DNA of 64,000 nucleotides from Erythrobacter crassostreae (GCF_019204045.1 NZ_JAGSPC010000001.1:124001-188000); one strand, 5' to 3'; positions 47,801 through 56,487 are shown, counted from the first letter of the stretch. Notes: generated by a model not told the origin, from the sequence alone. A program made the numbers and translations.

Positions 47801-48228
47801 GAGAAAATATCCCGACCGTTCAATTCTGACCGCGCGAAAGGAAGACCACGGATGATAACGCCAGTTCCCTCAACCGAGAAACGGTCCGGATCGGTCGTCT
47901 TCTCAAACCGGCCAATCGTGATGCCAGGAATACGTTGGAGCGTTTCTGCAACCGAACGATCTGGCAATGCGCCGATATCTTCAGCCGTGACCGCATCTAC
48001 GAACGTGTCGGAATCGCGCTTGATGTTCTGCGCATTTTCAAGCGACCTGCGGAAACCATCAACGATGATGACATTGCCTTCGTCGACCGGAGCAGCCTCT
48101 TCGGCGCCCTCGTCCTGATCTGCATCCTGCGCGAGAGCCGGAGTCGCGATCATGGCAGACATCGCCAGACCGGACGCAGTGCTCAGAGCAAAGAAGCGCC
48201 GTGTAGGCGCAATACGAGCCGTCTTCAT
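44863..48228 (-). CDS. TonB-dependent receptor, carbohydrate-associated
   Basis: A 1121-residue outer-membrane receptor. It has a signal peptide ending PALAQ, a short acidic linker, and a plug with VTAEDIGALPDRSVAETLQR and IRGLPFARSELNGRDIF. The barrel ends in FLARFDF with terminal Phe for BAM recognition. This plug form is shared with the maltodextrin/xylan-type receptors of Caulobacter, Xanthomonas and sphingomonads. Together with GH16 and GH3 it probably imports beta-glucan oligosaccharides. The ATG at 48228 has GGGGAGG upstream; a TTG at 48249 is unlikely. A LacI-type site lies 75-90 bases upstream. Confidence 0.93.
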   Translation of the reverse strand: MKTARIAPTRRFFALSTASGLAMSAMIATPALAQDADQDEGAEEAAPVDEGNVIIVDGFRRSLENAQNIKRDSDTFVDAVTAEDIGALPDRSVAETLQRIPGITIGRFEKTTDPDRFSVEGTGVIIRGLPFARSELNGRDIFSATGGRVLSFNDVSPELLGRVEVFKNVTADMIEGGPSGTVNLVTRKPLDTPGLKIAGTVGANYGDLRGDWSPEYSILGSGTLDTPQGTLGLQLSYAKSELKSRTDASQIADPCYRAAALDGPCLRALSVGSGGFVGDPNFDAANFPPEGSVLLPKGAGVRSTTLDRDREAWSAVLQYEDPTGNFVATFEWLRSSTTFDTDESALIARVDDEALFPVAAAGSTLQFDENGIFQSGVLTQRPGDAYANPFGRGGLPVDSLRFQRGLESQTEDFSFDVKWNLSDRLRINFEAQSINSDLSRDSVFGALSTWANIDLDLTGTVPSVQFIAPPGAESDYFTSGFNTYYWFGLDSREKNEGGLDSYRIDAEYDISDTGFFKAARFGARWGERDRTTRNTNFSTWGNLSAPWAGRAGCAPWGEGSGCGADGPGPFGNGFIPGRFYTGLPGQEFAIAGGAYVDEFPGFSQYRTPFGDNFQRGNSPTPIENGGAFYFGGDDFLGEYLSGLTDQQFEEIQEFGLSPERFNYGVNGRFRADELTGDIVPCDIEGVFCPGEVSTVTEVTKAAYGRIDFGTDFGNGWSIDGNIGVRYVETEVTSGGRIGLPDASRFDNPANGVSNGDGIVQVSELQALCATPDVPGIQRGYCSLSDARLAEFAAAHTGEVLNDDREIRFEHWLPSFNAKLDIGDGLLFRVAASKNIARPDLQLFRAGGGIGDNTNALETAGADALANGPLFALSTGNRNLLPVEVWNYDLSVEWYFDDVGSITLSGFLKDVDGFIDNGFETVTYQASVPVEVAVEGPVNSQDGLLKGFEFAYQQTFDFLPGLLSGFGFQGTYTYVDGSDFSNPNLTAVGQSSITTAANDLGGGAFVSQQPLAGISEHSFNATLFYEQGPFAARAAYNWRSEFLITPRDDIFPFSPIWQESTGQLDASIFYSVTDYLKLGVQGVNLLDEVTVTSQVVDFDGTRITRSAFRNDRRFTFLARFDF

Positions 48229-48302
48229 GTGAACTTTAAACCTCCCCAAGACCCCATAATTGGGTTCATGTCCTTTATGGACTTTCCAATCGGTAGCGAA
48301 AA

Positions 48303-48318
48303 TTGTTAGCGTTCACAA
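48303..48318. promoter_or_regulatory. LacI-type operator between TonB receptor and halogenase-like gene
   Basis: TTGTTAGCGTTCACAA is a 16-bp dyad with 12 of 16 symmetric positions and the same outer TTG...CAA as the other two sites. It lies in the 227-base divergent region, 75 bases from the receptor ATG and 138 from the halogenase-like ATG. Either or both genes could be controlled from it. Confidence 0.6.
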
Positions 48319-48353
48319 GACTCGCAAGATAAACTTCATATTGCAGATCAGGA

Positions 48354-48373
48354 GTGTGGGATTTTGCCCACAC
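48354..48373. other. 7-bp stem inverted repeat in divergent promoter region
   Basis: GTGTGGG and CCCACAC form a perfect 7-bp stem with a 6-base ATTTTG spacer. It lies 83 bases before the halogenase-like ATG. No T-run follows, so it is more likely a protein-binding dyad or a leader hairpin than a terminator. Its function is unknown. Confidence 0.35.
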
Positions 48374-48455
48374 ATTTGGTCCCGGGGGTGATGCGTGTAT
48401 TGAAGCACAAGCTTGACCGGTGGTACCGGTGAAAGCGCCAAGGGCAGAGGAATAG

Positions 48456-49970
48456 ATGGCAATTAACAACATAGTGATCGTTGGCGGCGGGACCGCTGGC
48501 TGGATGGCCGCTGCGGCTCTTTCGCGGCTTAAACGCAACCGCGATCTTGGTATTACTCTGATCGAGTCAGAGGCGATTGGCACTGTTGGTGTGGGCGAAG
48601 CAACGATTCCGCCTTTTGTCGAGTTCAACCAAATGCTCGAGATTGACGAGCGCAAGATGCTTTCAGAGGTTCAGGGGTCTTTCAAACTGGGGATCCAGTT
48701 CGAAAACTGGGGCAATCTCGGCGAAAGCTACATTCACCCGTTCGGCGCGTACGGCTATCCGATGGGCGGTATCTCGTTCCACCATGTGTGGCACAAGCTT
48801 GCGCAAAGCGGAGACAAGCGCCCGATCCAGGCCTTTAATGTAGAAACCATGGCCGCTTACTTCGGGAAATTCGCGCGGAGCGAGGACTATCAAAAAGAAC
48901 GCGATGACATGCCGCCTGTCAATTACGCGTATCATCTCGATGCGGGTCAATATGCGCAGTTCCTGCGCCGCTATGCCGAGGAACGCGGCGTGGTCCGTCA
49001 GGAAGGCAAAATCTGCGACGTAAAGCTCGACCCGGAAAGCGGTGATGTAACATCGGTTCTTGTCGAAGACGGTCCCGAAATTGCAGCTGATCTTTTCATC
49101 GATTGCTCCGGTTTCCGCGGGCTGCTGATCCAGCAGGCGCTCGAAACGGGGTATGAAGAATGGACCCACTGGTTGCCGTGCAACCGCGCGGTGGCTCTGC
49201 CTTGCAAACGCGATGACGGCAGCCAGCCTCCACCCTTCACGCGCGCGACCGCACACACAGCTGGTTGGCAGTGGCAGGTCCCGCTTCAAAACCGCAATGG
49301 CAACGGGCACGTATACAGTGCGGACTTTATGGAACAGCAGGAAGCTCTCGATATCCTGCTCGGCAATATTGCTGGGAAACCTCAGGCTGAACCGAACCAC
49401 CTGCGCTTTGTAACCGGCCACCGTAAGAAGTTCTGGAACAAGAACGTCGTTGCTCTTGGTCTGGCCGCAGGATTTATGGAGCCGCTGGAATCAACCTCGA
49501 TCCATCTCGTAAACACCGGCATCGACAAACTGGTTTCGATGCTGTCGCTTGACGGGATCACCGATGCGCAGCGCGATACCTATAACCGCCTGACGGTGCG
49601 CGAATATGAGCGCATCCGCGATTTCCTTATCTTGCACTACAACGCGACATCGCGGACGGATTCCGAGTTCTGGAACTACGTCCGCACGATGGATGTGCCG
49701 GATACACTCACTCAAAAGGTCGAGCTGTTCAAAGCAACTGGTCAGATTTTCCGGGAGGAAGACGAACTGTTCACTGAGACAAGCTGGGCTGCGGTTATGC
49801 TGGGTCAGGGTGTGCCGATGCTCAGCCACAATGCCATGGCGGATTCGCTGGATCAGGCCAAAACCCACAAAGAGATTGACGAGATCGAGCAATCGATCCG
49901 CTTTCTGGTTCAACACATGCCCGGTCACGGTGAATACCTTGCGCAATATTGCCCGGCCAAAGGCGCTTAG
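48456..49970 (+). CDS. FAD-dependent tryptophan halogenase-family protein
   Basis: A 504-residue flavoprotein. The FAD motif GGGTAGWMAAAAL is at residues 10-22, and GVGEATIPPF is the second conserved block. Lys77 in GSFKLGI is at the position of the catalytic Lys of PrnA/PyrH. WQWQVP corresponds to the WxWxIP halogenase motif, and FMEPLESTSIHL carries the conserved Glu. The catalytic signature is complete, yet the setting is a sugar-uptake locus. Such genes are common beside TonB receptors in sphingomonads and Caulobacter with no proven substrate. A partner flavin reductase is not in the window. Confidence 0.9.
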   Translation: MAINNIVIVGGGTAGWMAAAALSRLKRNRDLGITLIESEAIGTVGVGEATIPPFVEFNQMLEIDERKMLSEVQGSFKLGIQFENWGNLGESYIHPFGAYGYPMGGISFHHVWHKLAQSGDKRPIQAFNVETMAAYFGKFARSEDYQKERDDMPPVNYAYHLDAGQYAQFLRRYAEERGVVRQEGKICDVKLDPESGDVTSVLVEDGPEIAADLFIDCSGFRGLLIQQALETGYEEWTHWLPCNRAVALPCKRDDGSQPPPFTRATAHTAGWQWQVPLQNRNGNGHVYSADFMEQQEALDILLGNIAGKPQAEPNHLRFVTGHRKKFWNKNVVALGLAAGFMEPLESTSIHLVNTGIDKLVSMLSLDGITDAQRDTYNRLTVREYERIRDFLILHYNATSRTDSEFWNYVRTMDVPDTLTQKVELFKATGQIFREEDELFTETSWAAVMLGQGVPMLSHNAMADSLDQAKTHKEIDEIEQSIRFLVQHMPGHGEYLAQYCPAKGA

Positions 49971-50026
49971 AAAAGCAAGCCTTAAGGCTCTGGGTCGATC
50001 CAGACCTTTTATCGAAATGATTGATA

Positions 50027-50042
50027 TTGATAACGTTCTCAA
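50027..50042. promoter_or_regulatory. LacI-type operator upstream of the secreted two-domain protein
   Basis: TTGATAACGTTCTCAA is a 16-bp dyad with 14 of 16 symmetric positions around AACGTT. It ends 54 bases before the ATG at 50097. It matches the sites at 41376 and 48303, which links this gene to the LacI regulon. Confidence 0.72.
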
Positions 50043-50096
50043 ACTAATTTGGCGCTCAGGGGGATCGGGCGCTGTTGTCATGGGAGAGGGAAAACG

Positions 50097-51242
50097 ATGA
50101 CTTCGCATTTGAAAATGCTCCGCCTGAAAGCAATAGGCTCGGCCTTGCTGCTTGGAACAGCCGGTTTAATGACCGCACCACTCGCCGCGCAGGACAATGC
50201 TGCGATCAAGGAACTGGATGCGCAGCTTCCCGGCGAACTTGTGAATGACCCGTCGCGGATCGACTGGCAGAGCTACGGCGCCGATCTTGAAGCAAGCGGT
50301 GTCGTAGACGAGAGCATCCCAGGGGGAGGGGCAGCGCGCCGGTTCGAAGTCAAACGCGCGGCCGAGTTCATCTACACCGCTGGCACCAACGTGCCGCTTA
50401 CCAAGCCAGTCAATCGCGGCGACACAATCACAATCGGTTTTTACGCCCGGACTGTCAGCGCCGATACTGACGATGGCCGCGGTATCGTGCGCGTCCGGTT
50501 TCAGCAGAACGCGGAACCGTATCCCGGCTTTGGCGAAGAGACTGTCTCCATCGGCACGGATTGGGAATGGTACGAGGTATCTGCCGAGGCCGAGCAAAAA
50601 TTGCGCAAAAAGGATGGCATTGTCGCAATCCAGTTCGGCCGCACGCGCCAGACGATTGAGATTGGCCAAGCCATCATCGTTTCGGGAAGCGGCACAATCG
50701 CGGGCAAAGGGCCGGTAACGGTCGCTGCTGCGCGTTCTGAAACGCCAGAACTGGAAATGCCGGATAGCGTGAAAGGCGCGGGCACTTTGCTCAACAATCC
50801 CGCTCAGGCGCGCTGGAAGTTTGGCGGATCCGCCGGAACATATGTCAATCGCGAAGAACCAGAAATCTGGATGATGCAGGCAACACGGTTTGAAGTCGCC
50901 GAGCCGGGTACCACCCTTACCGATCTGTACGCCACCGTTCCGATTGGGCAGGCTATCAAAAAGGGTGACAAGCTGACGATCGCCATCGCGGCAAAATCTG
51001 TCGCGACCAATGCCGCAGATGGCAAAGCGGTTGCCGCATCACGCATCCAGGGCACCGCACCGCCGTTCGAATCCTTTGCGTCAAACCGTTTCAAGGTTGG
51101 CGACAAATGGCAGCTCATCAAAATCCAGACGCAGGCCCCGCGCGACTACACACCGGGCGGTTCGGAACTTCAGCTGTATTTCGGCGGATCAGAGCAGCAA
51201 GTTGATCTGGGCCCGGTCTACATCTTCAAGACCGAGGAATAG
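50097..51242 (+). CDS. Secreted protein with two related beta-sandwich (CBM-like) domains
   Basis: A 381-residue protein with a signal peptide ending PLAAQ. The mature chain contains an internal duplication. Residues ~40-205 and ~230-378 share the order NDP/NNPxxxxW, xRFEV, then a Gly-Asp turn before a strand (NRGDTITIGFYAR against KKGDKLTIAIAAK). An EPYPGF/APPFESF turn and a final strand with FGR or FGGSEQQVDLG follow. The pattern fits galactose-binding-like or CBM4/9-type sandwiches that hold polysaccharide, although I cannot name the family. GGGAGAGGG precedes the ATG. Regulation by the LacI site upstream suggests a role in beta-glucan capture. Confidence 0.72.
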   Translation: MTSHLKMLRLKAIGSALLLGTAGLMTAPLAAQDNAAIKELDAQLPGELVNDPSRIDWQSYGADLEASGVVDESIPGGGAARRFEVKRAAEFIYTAGTNVPLTKPVNRGDTITIGFYARTVSADTDDGRGIVRVRFQQNAEPYPGFGEETVSIGTDWEWYEVSAEAEQKLRKKDGIVAIQFGRTRQTIEIGQAIIVSGSGTIAGKGPVTVAAARSETPELEMPDSVKGAGTLLNNPAQARWKFGGSAGTYVNREEPEIWMMQATRFEVAEPGTTLTDLYATVPIGQAIKKGDKLTIAIAAKSVATNAADGKAVAASRIQGTAPPFESFASNRFKVGDKWQLIKIQTQAPRDYTPGGSELQLYFGGSEQQVDLGPVYIFKTEE

Positions 51243-51331
51243 ACGCGCCGCCAATTGACCTTTTGCCGTTTTCGGGAAAGCTGTTACGCCTTGCGAAACC
51301 GCACGGCCCACAGCTTTCTCGGAGACTCACA

Positions 51332-52609
51332 TTGAAATTCGCGCATCTCGCCCTTGCTGCAACCGCCCTCGCCACCTTCAGCTCAGCGGCGCAGGCTGAC
51401 ACCGTAATCCTTACGGCGGATGCGATGGTAGATGTGAAGCGCGGCACGCTGGTTGATGATCCGGTGGTGACAATTGTTGATGGCGTGATTGAAAGTGTCG
51501 CAACCGGTCAGGCGCCTCAGGTTGAAGGCGCTGAATACATCGACCTTGCGGGCAAGACGATTTTGCCCGGCCTGATCGATATGCATGTTCACCTCACCAG
51601 CGACAGCGATATGCACGGATACCGCCGTCTTGCGATATCTGACGAGCGCGCGACGATCACTGGCGTGGTCAACGCGCAGACCACTTTGATGGCTGGATTT
51701 ACCACCGTCCGGAATGTCGGAGCGGGCAGTTTCGGCGATGTGGCCCTGCGCGATGCGATCAATGAAGGTGACATTCCGGGTCCGCGAATGTTCGTATCGG
51801 GCCCTCCGATCGGGATCACCGGCGGCCATTGCTCCGACAACAACTTGCTTCCTCCCGAATACGAGGCAGTTGGTGAAAATGTCGCGGACGGGCCATGGGC
51901 GGCTCGCGCAGCGGTTCGCAAAAACCGGAAATTCGGGGTCGATGTGATCAAGACCTGTTCGACCGGCGGCGTTCTGTCGAAGGGAACCAAAGTTGGCGCC
52001 CCGCAATACACGGTAGAAGAACTGACAGCTCTGACCGAAGAAGCGCACAGCCACGGACTGAAAGTCGCGAGCCATGCGCACGGGTCAGAGGGGATCGTAA
52101 ATGCGCTTAAAGCGGGCGTGGACACAATCGAACATGCAAGCTTCATCGATGATGAAGGGATCCGTCTAGCCAAAGCCAATGGCGCCTATCTCTCGATGGA
52201 TGTCTACGTAACAGAGTTCATTCTGGGCGAAGGCGAAGCGGCTGGCATCCTGCCTGAAAGCCTCGATAAAGAGCGCATTGTCGGCCAGACCCAGCGGGAC
52301 AATTTCCGCAAAGCGCACGAAGCTGGCGTAAAAATGGTTCTTGGTACCGATGCTGGTGTTTACCCGCACGGCGACAATGCGAGGCAATTGTCGCGCATGG
52401 TCCAGTTCGGAATGACATCCGCAGAGGCGCTGCGTGCGGCCACCGCGAATGCCGCCGATGCTCTTGGACAAACGGGGAATGTCGGCATCATCGCGCCTCA
52501 AGCTTCGGCGGATATCATTGCCGTCAGCGGCAACCCGTTGGCCGATATCTCCCTGCTCGAAGGCGTGGAATTCGTGATGAAATCGGGCGAGGTCTACAAG
52601 AGCGAATAG
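51332..52609 (+). CDS. Secreted metal-dependent amidohydrolase (Xaa-Pro dipeptidase/prolidase-like)
   Basis: A 425-residue amidohydrolase-superfamily protein with a signal peptide ending AAQA. Metal ligands are H85 and H87 in DMHVHL, K207 (DVIKTCSTGG, the probable carboxylated lysine), H248 or H250 in ASHAHG, H268 in IEHAS and an Asp in LGTDAG. This set matches binuclear zinc amidohydrolases of the imidazolonepropionase/Xaa-Pro dipeptidase branch. The start is TTG at 51332 with GGAG seven bases before it; in-frame upstream codons lack a ribosome site. It may hydrolyse dipeptides or N-acyl amino acids imported by the receptor downstream; that link is inference. Confidence 0.85.
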   Translation: MKFAHLALAATALATFSSAAQADTVILTADAMVDVKRGTLVDDPVVTIVDGVIESVATGQAPQVEGAEYIDLAGKTILPGLIDMHVHLTSDSDMHGYRRLAISDERATITGVVNAQTTLMAGFTTVRNVGAGSFGDVALRDAINEGDIPGPRMFVSGPPIGITGGHCSDNNLLPPEYEAVGENVADGPWAARAAVRKNRKFGVDVIKTCSTGGVLSKGTKVGAPQYTVEELTALTEEAHSHGLKVASHAHGSEGIVNALKAGVDTIEHASFIDDEGIRLAKANGAYLSMDVYVTEFILGEGEAAGILPESLDKERIVGQTQRDNFRKAHEAGVKMVLGTDAGVYPHGDNARQLSRMVQFGMTSAEALRAATANAADALGQTGNVGIIAPQASADIIAVSGNPLADISLLEGVEFVMKSGEVYKSE

Positions 52610-52830
52610 GCGCCGCACTGCAGCCACGACCGAACTGCTGGCCGTGCAATGGTTGGAATTTCAGAGTCAATCACGGCTCTGTGGCGTACGAAACAGCCCA
52701 TATGTTGGCAATTTTGCAACACAATGTTCCAGCTTGTAACAGAATTGCAAATCAGAAATCGATCTGCCTTGACTTGGCCTCTTCCTGAGAGCGAGTATGT
52801 TGCGACGCAACAAAAAGGCGGATGTACCCT

Positions 52831-55800
52831 ATGACCAAGCAACCTCACCAATCGAAAAGCCCCTTCCTGCTTTCCCGCAACGCTCTCCTTCTTGCCGCAG
52901 CCAGCGCAATGCCCTTCGCAGCACAAGCTCAAGAGGTCGCAGATCAGGACGAGCAGGCCGAAGCCGAAGAACAGCAAATCGTTGTTGTCGGCTCGCGCAT
53001 CGCACGTGATCCGAACATTGGTTCGCCGGCCCCCATCCTTTCGCTTGATGCCGAGCAGCTGGCCCAATCGGGTACTGCGGATGTGGTCGATGTTCTCCGT
53101 GACATCCCGGCGCTTTCGACATCGACTTCGACCGAAGGTTCGATCGACGGTGTTTTTGCACAGTCTGTTGGTCAGGCGACGCTGAACCTTCGCGGTCTTG
53201 GTGCGGGCCGTACTCTGGTCCTCGTCAATGGCCGCCGCCACGTTTCTGGTGTTGCAGGTGCGCAGATCGTTGACGTCAACTCGATCCCAACCGCTCTTGT
53301 CGAGCGCGTCGAAACACTGACCGGCGGTGCGTCGTCGATTTACGGTGCGGACGCTGTAACCGGCGTGGTCAACTTTGTTTTGAAGGACGATTTCGAAGGC
53401 ATTCAGGCCAACGTCCAATCAGGTATCTCTTCGGAAGGCGATTCATGGCGGATCAACGGTGACCTTACATGGGGCACCAATTTCGCCGACGGACGCGGTA
53501 ACATCACGATCTCCGGCGAATACGCTTACGGCGAAGAGCTGCAATTTGGTGACCGTAGCTTCTCTGCCAATAACGGCATTTTCGACGATGCGGCCAACCC
53601 TGCGCTTCGCTTCCAAACCGGTGAGCTTGGCGCGGATACTCCCAATTTCATCGCCAATGGGGCAATTCTTGGCGGCCTGATTGATACCGATGCTTCGGGC
53701 TTCACTCCCACAGCTGCCGAGCAAGCCCTTATCAACCGTTCGCTTAACGCGCCGCGTCGGTTTATTGCTGGTGATCCACGGTTCTCGCTTTCCTCGGCTG
53801 GCGGCATTGTCGCTCCCGGTGATATTGGCCTAAGCGATGGCCCTGACATCAACAACAACGGAACAGCTGACTGCCTCGAATCAGCAGTCGGCTTCAACAG
53901 CACATTCAATGCGGGTGCGTTCGGCCTTGCAGGCGGCTGCGCCGTTATCAACGCCGATGGCAGCCTGTCGGTGTATCAGGACGGCCAGATCACCGGATTG
54001 TTCAACCAGTTCGGTGGCGACGGTATCCAGAACAACTTCGACTCCAGCTCGCTCATTCCGGAAACCGAGCGTTGGTCAGTCAATGCCAACCTAAACTATG
54101 AATTCTCACCGGAAGCGATCTTTTTCTTCGAAGGCAAATACGTTTCGAACTCCGCGGAATTTCAGACTCAGCCAAACACGTTTTACGATCTGCTGACGAT
54201 CCGCGCGGAAAACCCGTTCATCACCGGCGATCTGCAAGACTTTGTGGCTCCGCTGTTCTTTGGCAATGGCACCGACGAAGGTCTGTACCTGACGCGTGAC
54301 CCGGCTGACCTTGGCCCGAACCGCAACCGCAACGAGTTTGAAACTCTGCGCTTCGTTGCTGGCCTCAAAGGCGACATCACCGATCACCTGAATTATGAGA
54401 TCAGCGCCAATTACGGCAAGTTCAACCAGACCACGCTTGATGCCAACCGCGTCATCATGGACCGGTTCTACGCCGCGATTGACGTGATCAGCGATCCAAC
54501 CAGTGGAAACCCGATCTGTCGTTCGGATATCGATCCAACGGCTCCTGCGACGACCCCGTTCGGAATTCCGGCTGGCGATCCTGGTTTCTTCACCTTCAAC
54601 CCGGGTGATGGATCTTGCCGCCCTGCCAACGTGCTTGGCGGCGTCGGCGCGATTAGTCAGGAAGCGATTGATTTCATCACAACGACCGTCGTCAATGAAT
54701 TCCAGCTTGAACAGCTGGTCTTCAGCGCGATTTTCGCTGGCGACACCGGTGCGTTCTTTGAATTGCCGGGCGGCCCTGTCGGTTTTGCCGCAGGCTTTGA
54801 ATTCCGCGAGGAGCAGAGCACATCGAACTTTGATCCGCTTGTTCTCGGCATCCTTCCGGTGACCACACCGGACGGCAACGCTGGCGATTTGATCCGCGAT
54901 CTTCCGAACGCGCAAAACTCGCTGGTTTTTGACCCGTCGAGCACGATCAACAATGCTGGCGGCGAATTTACTGTCGTCGAACTCTTCGGCGAAATTCGTT
55001 TGCCACTCCTTCAAGGTGTTCCGCTTGCGGAAACACTCGAAGTCAGCGCGGCGGCCCGGTACGCGGACTATTCGACAGCCGGCGGCAACTTCACATGGAA
55101 CGTCAATGGTCTATACGCGCCAACGGAGGACATCCTGTTCCGCGGCACATATTCGCAGGCCGTTCGCGCACCGAACATCAACGAGCTGTTCAACCCGGCG
55201 CAGGGCGCGTTCTTCCGTCCAGTTGATCCGTGCGATGTCGGCAATATTCAGGCAGCACCGGATGCGGCCTTGCGTCAGGCAAACTGCACCGCGTTCTTCC
55301 AAGACATTGGCTTTGATCCGACGCTCGGCACAGGCTCCTATGCCTATGTCGATCCACTGACAGCCCGTTTCTCCGGCTCGATCAGCGGTAACCAAGCGCT
55401 TGATGTGGAAACGGCGACAACTTGGACAGTGGGCGCGCAGATCACTCCGCGCTTCCTGCCGGGCTTCATCGCAAGCGTCGATTATTACAATATCGAAATC
55501 GAAGACGCGATCAGCACGGTTTCGGCTCAGGACATTGTCGACAACTGCGTCGACAGCTCCGGCATCGACAACAGCTTCTGCGGCTTGTTCGACCGTAACC
55601 CGGCCAATGGTGGTTTCACCTTCCTGCGTCAGACTTCGCTCAACTTTGCCCGTCTTGAAACCTCAGGCATTGAATTCAGCGCCCAATACGGTTTCGATCT
55701 TGGCGATCACGGCTTCACGCTGGCCGGTAGCGGCACCTATGTTGAAAAGCTGAACCGTTTCTTCGACCCGAGCGATCTCACTCTGATCGATCCGGAATTG

Positions 55801-56145
55801 CGCGAATTGCAGCGTCCAGAATGGGCAGGCCGCGCCTCGTTCACTTGGGACTGGGAAGGCCTGAGCGTAACGTGGGGCACGACCTATCTTGACAGCATGG
55901 CACTGCGGGCGGTCGAGATTGAAGATGTGGGCACCACAGCCAACGATCTGTATTCGCCAACCAACGCGCTGACGAATGACACCTTCATCCACGATATCAG
56001 CTTCAATTTCGACGTGAACGAGATGTTCGATATCTATGGCGGCGTGAACAACGTGTTCAACGACAGCCCGTTTGTGACGGAGCAAGCCTATCCGGTCAGC
56101 CCGGTCGGCACTCTGTTCTTCCTGGGCGTGCGCGCAACCATGTAA
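52831..56145 (+). CDS. TonB-dependent receptor
   Basis: A 1104-residue outer-membrane receptor with a signal peptide ending AAQAQ. Its plug opens with IVVVGSRIARDPNIGSPAP (TonB-box region IVVVGSRI) and contains LRGLGAGRTLVLVNGRR and TGGASSIYGADAVTGVVNF. The barrel ends FFLGVRATM. The plug is of the sphingomonad type also seen with peptide or other small substrates, and it differs from the receptor at 44863. The ATG at 52831 has GGCGG nine bases upstream; an ATG at 52822 lies too close to that site. It follows the amidohydrolase by 221 bases, so shared expression is possible but not clear. Confidence 0.93.
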   Translation: MTKQPHQSKSPFLLSRNALLLAAASAMPFAAQAQEVADQDEQAEAEEQQIVVVGSRIARDPNIGSPAPILSLDAEQLAQSGTADVVDVLRDIPALSTSTSTEGSIDGVFAQSVGQATLNLRGLGAGRTLVLVNGRRHVSGVAGAQIVDVNSIPTALVERVETLTGGASSIYGADAVTGVVNFVLKDDFEGIQANVQSGISSEGDSWRINGDLTWGTNFADGRGNITISGEYAYGEELQFGDRSFSANNGIFDDAANPALRFQTGELGADTPNFIANGAILGGLIDTDASGFTPTAAEQALINRSLNAPRRFIAGDPRFSLSSAGGIVAPGDIGLSDGPDINNNGTADCLESAVGFNSTFNAGAFGLAGGCAVINADGSLSVYQDGQITGLFNQFGGDGIQNNFDSSSLIPETERWSVNANLNYEFSPEAIFFFEGKYVSNSAEFQTQPNTFYDLLTIRAENPFITGDLQDFVAPLFFGNGTDEGLYLTRDPADLGPNRNRNEFETLRFVAGLKGDITDHLNYEISANYGKFNQTTLDANRVIMDRFYAAIDVISDPTSGNPICRSDIDPTAPATTPFGIPAGDPGFFTFNPGDGSCRPANVLGGVGAISQEAIDFITTTVVNEFQLEQLVFSAIFAGDTGAFFELPGGPVGFAAGFEFREEQSTSNFDPLVLGILPVTTPDGNAGDLIRDLPNAQNSLVFDPSSTINNAGGEFTVVELFGEIRLPLLQGVPLAETLEVSAAARYADYSTAGGNFTWNVNGLYAPTEDILFRGTYSQAVRAPNINELFNPAQGAFFRPVDPCDVGNIQAAPDAALRQANCTAFFQDIGFDPTLGTGSYAYVDPLTARFSGSISGNQALDVETATTWTVGAQITPRFLPGFIASVDYYNIEIEDAISTVSAQDIVDNCVDSSGIDNSFCGLFDRNPANGGFTFLRQTSLNFARLETSGIEFSAQYGFDLGDHGFTLAGSGTYVEKLNRFFDPSDLTLIDPELRELQRPEWAGRASFTWDWEGLSVTWGTTYLDSMALRAVEIEDVGTTANDLYSPTNALTNDTFIHDISFNFDVNEMFDIYGGVNNVFNDSPFVTEQAYPVSPVGTLFFLGVRATM

Positions 56146-56168
56146 ACACGCGTCGAAAGCACAATAAG

Positions 56169-56207
56169 AAAGGCGGGGTGGCATCGTGCCAACCTGCCTT
56201 TTCTTTT
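56169..56207 (+). terminator. Rho-independent terminator after the TonB receptor
   Basis: AAAGGCGGGGTGGCA pairs with TGCCAACCTGCCTTT around a TCG turn, with one mismatch and one G-U pair. A T-rich run (TTTTCTTTT) follows. It lies 24 bases after the receptor stop. Confidence 0.85.
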
Positions 56208-56294
56208 GCCTGATAGACGAGACCTGAAGACTGGGGGGGCTCGAAAAAGCCACGACGGACTTTCGCTCTGCGCTGGAATGGCATGTTTGAAAAG

Positions 56295-56370
56295 TGGTGC
56301 CGCTTAGAGGACTCGAACCTCTGACCCCATCATTACGAATGATGTGCTCTACCACCTGAGCTAAAGCGGC
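56295..56370 (-). tRNA. tRNA-Thr (CGT anticodon)
   Basis: A complete cloverleaf on the minus strand: acceptor GCCGCTT/AAGCGGC, anticodon arm CATCA-TTCGTAA-TGATG with anticodon CGT, and T arm AGAGG-TTCGAGT-CCTCT. The 3' CCA is encoded. No integration site features are seen next to it. Confidence 0.96.
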
Positions 56371-56413
56371 ATATTGGCGCGAGGTTGGCGGAAAATCCTA
56401 CGCGCGAAAAGAG

Positions 56414-56487
56414 TGGAGGCCCGAGCCGGAATCGAACCGGCGTGCAAGGATTTGCAATCCTCTGCGTCACCACTCCGCCATCGGGCC
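56414..56487 (-). tRNA. tRNA-Cys (GCA anticodon)
   Basis: A complete cloverleaf on the minus strand: acceptor GGCCCGA/TCGGGCC, anticodon loop TTGCAAA with anticodon GCA, and T loop GGTTCGATTCC. The 3' CCA is encoded. It lies 43 bases upstream of tRNA-Thr on the same strand and may be co-transcribed with it. Confidence 0.96.

Noticed and set aside
49978..50010. Terminator after the halogenase-like gene
   Set aside because: AGCCTTAAGGCT and CTGG/CCAG dyads exist but are short and the T-run is only four bases; too weak to list.
52769..52801. Promoter TTGACT...TATGTT before the second TonB receptor
   Set aside because: The spacer is 21 bases, outside the normal range, so it is not supported.
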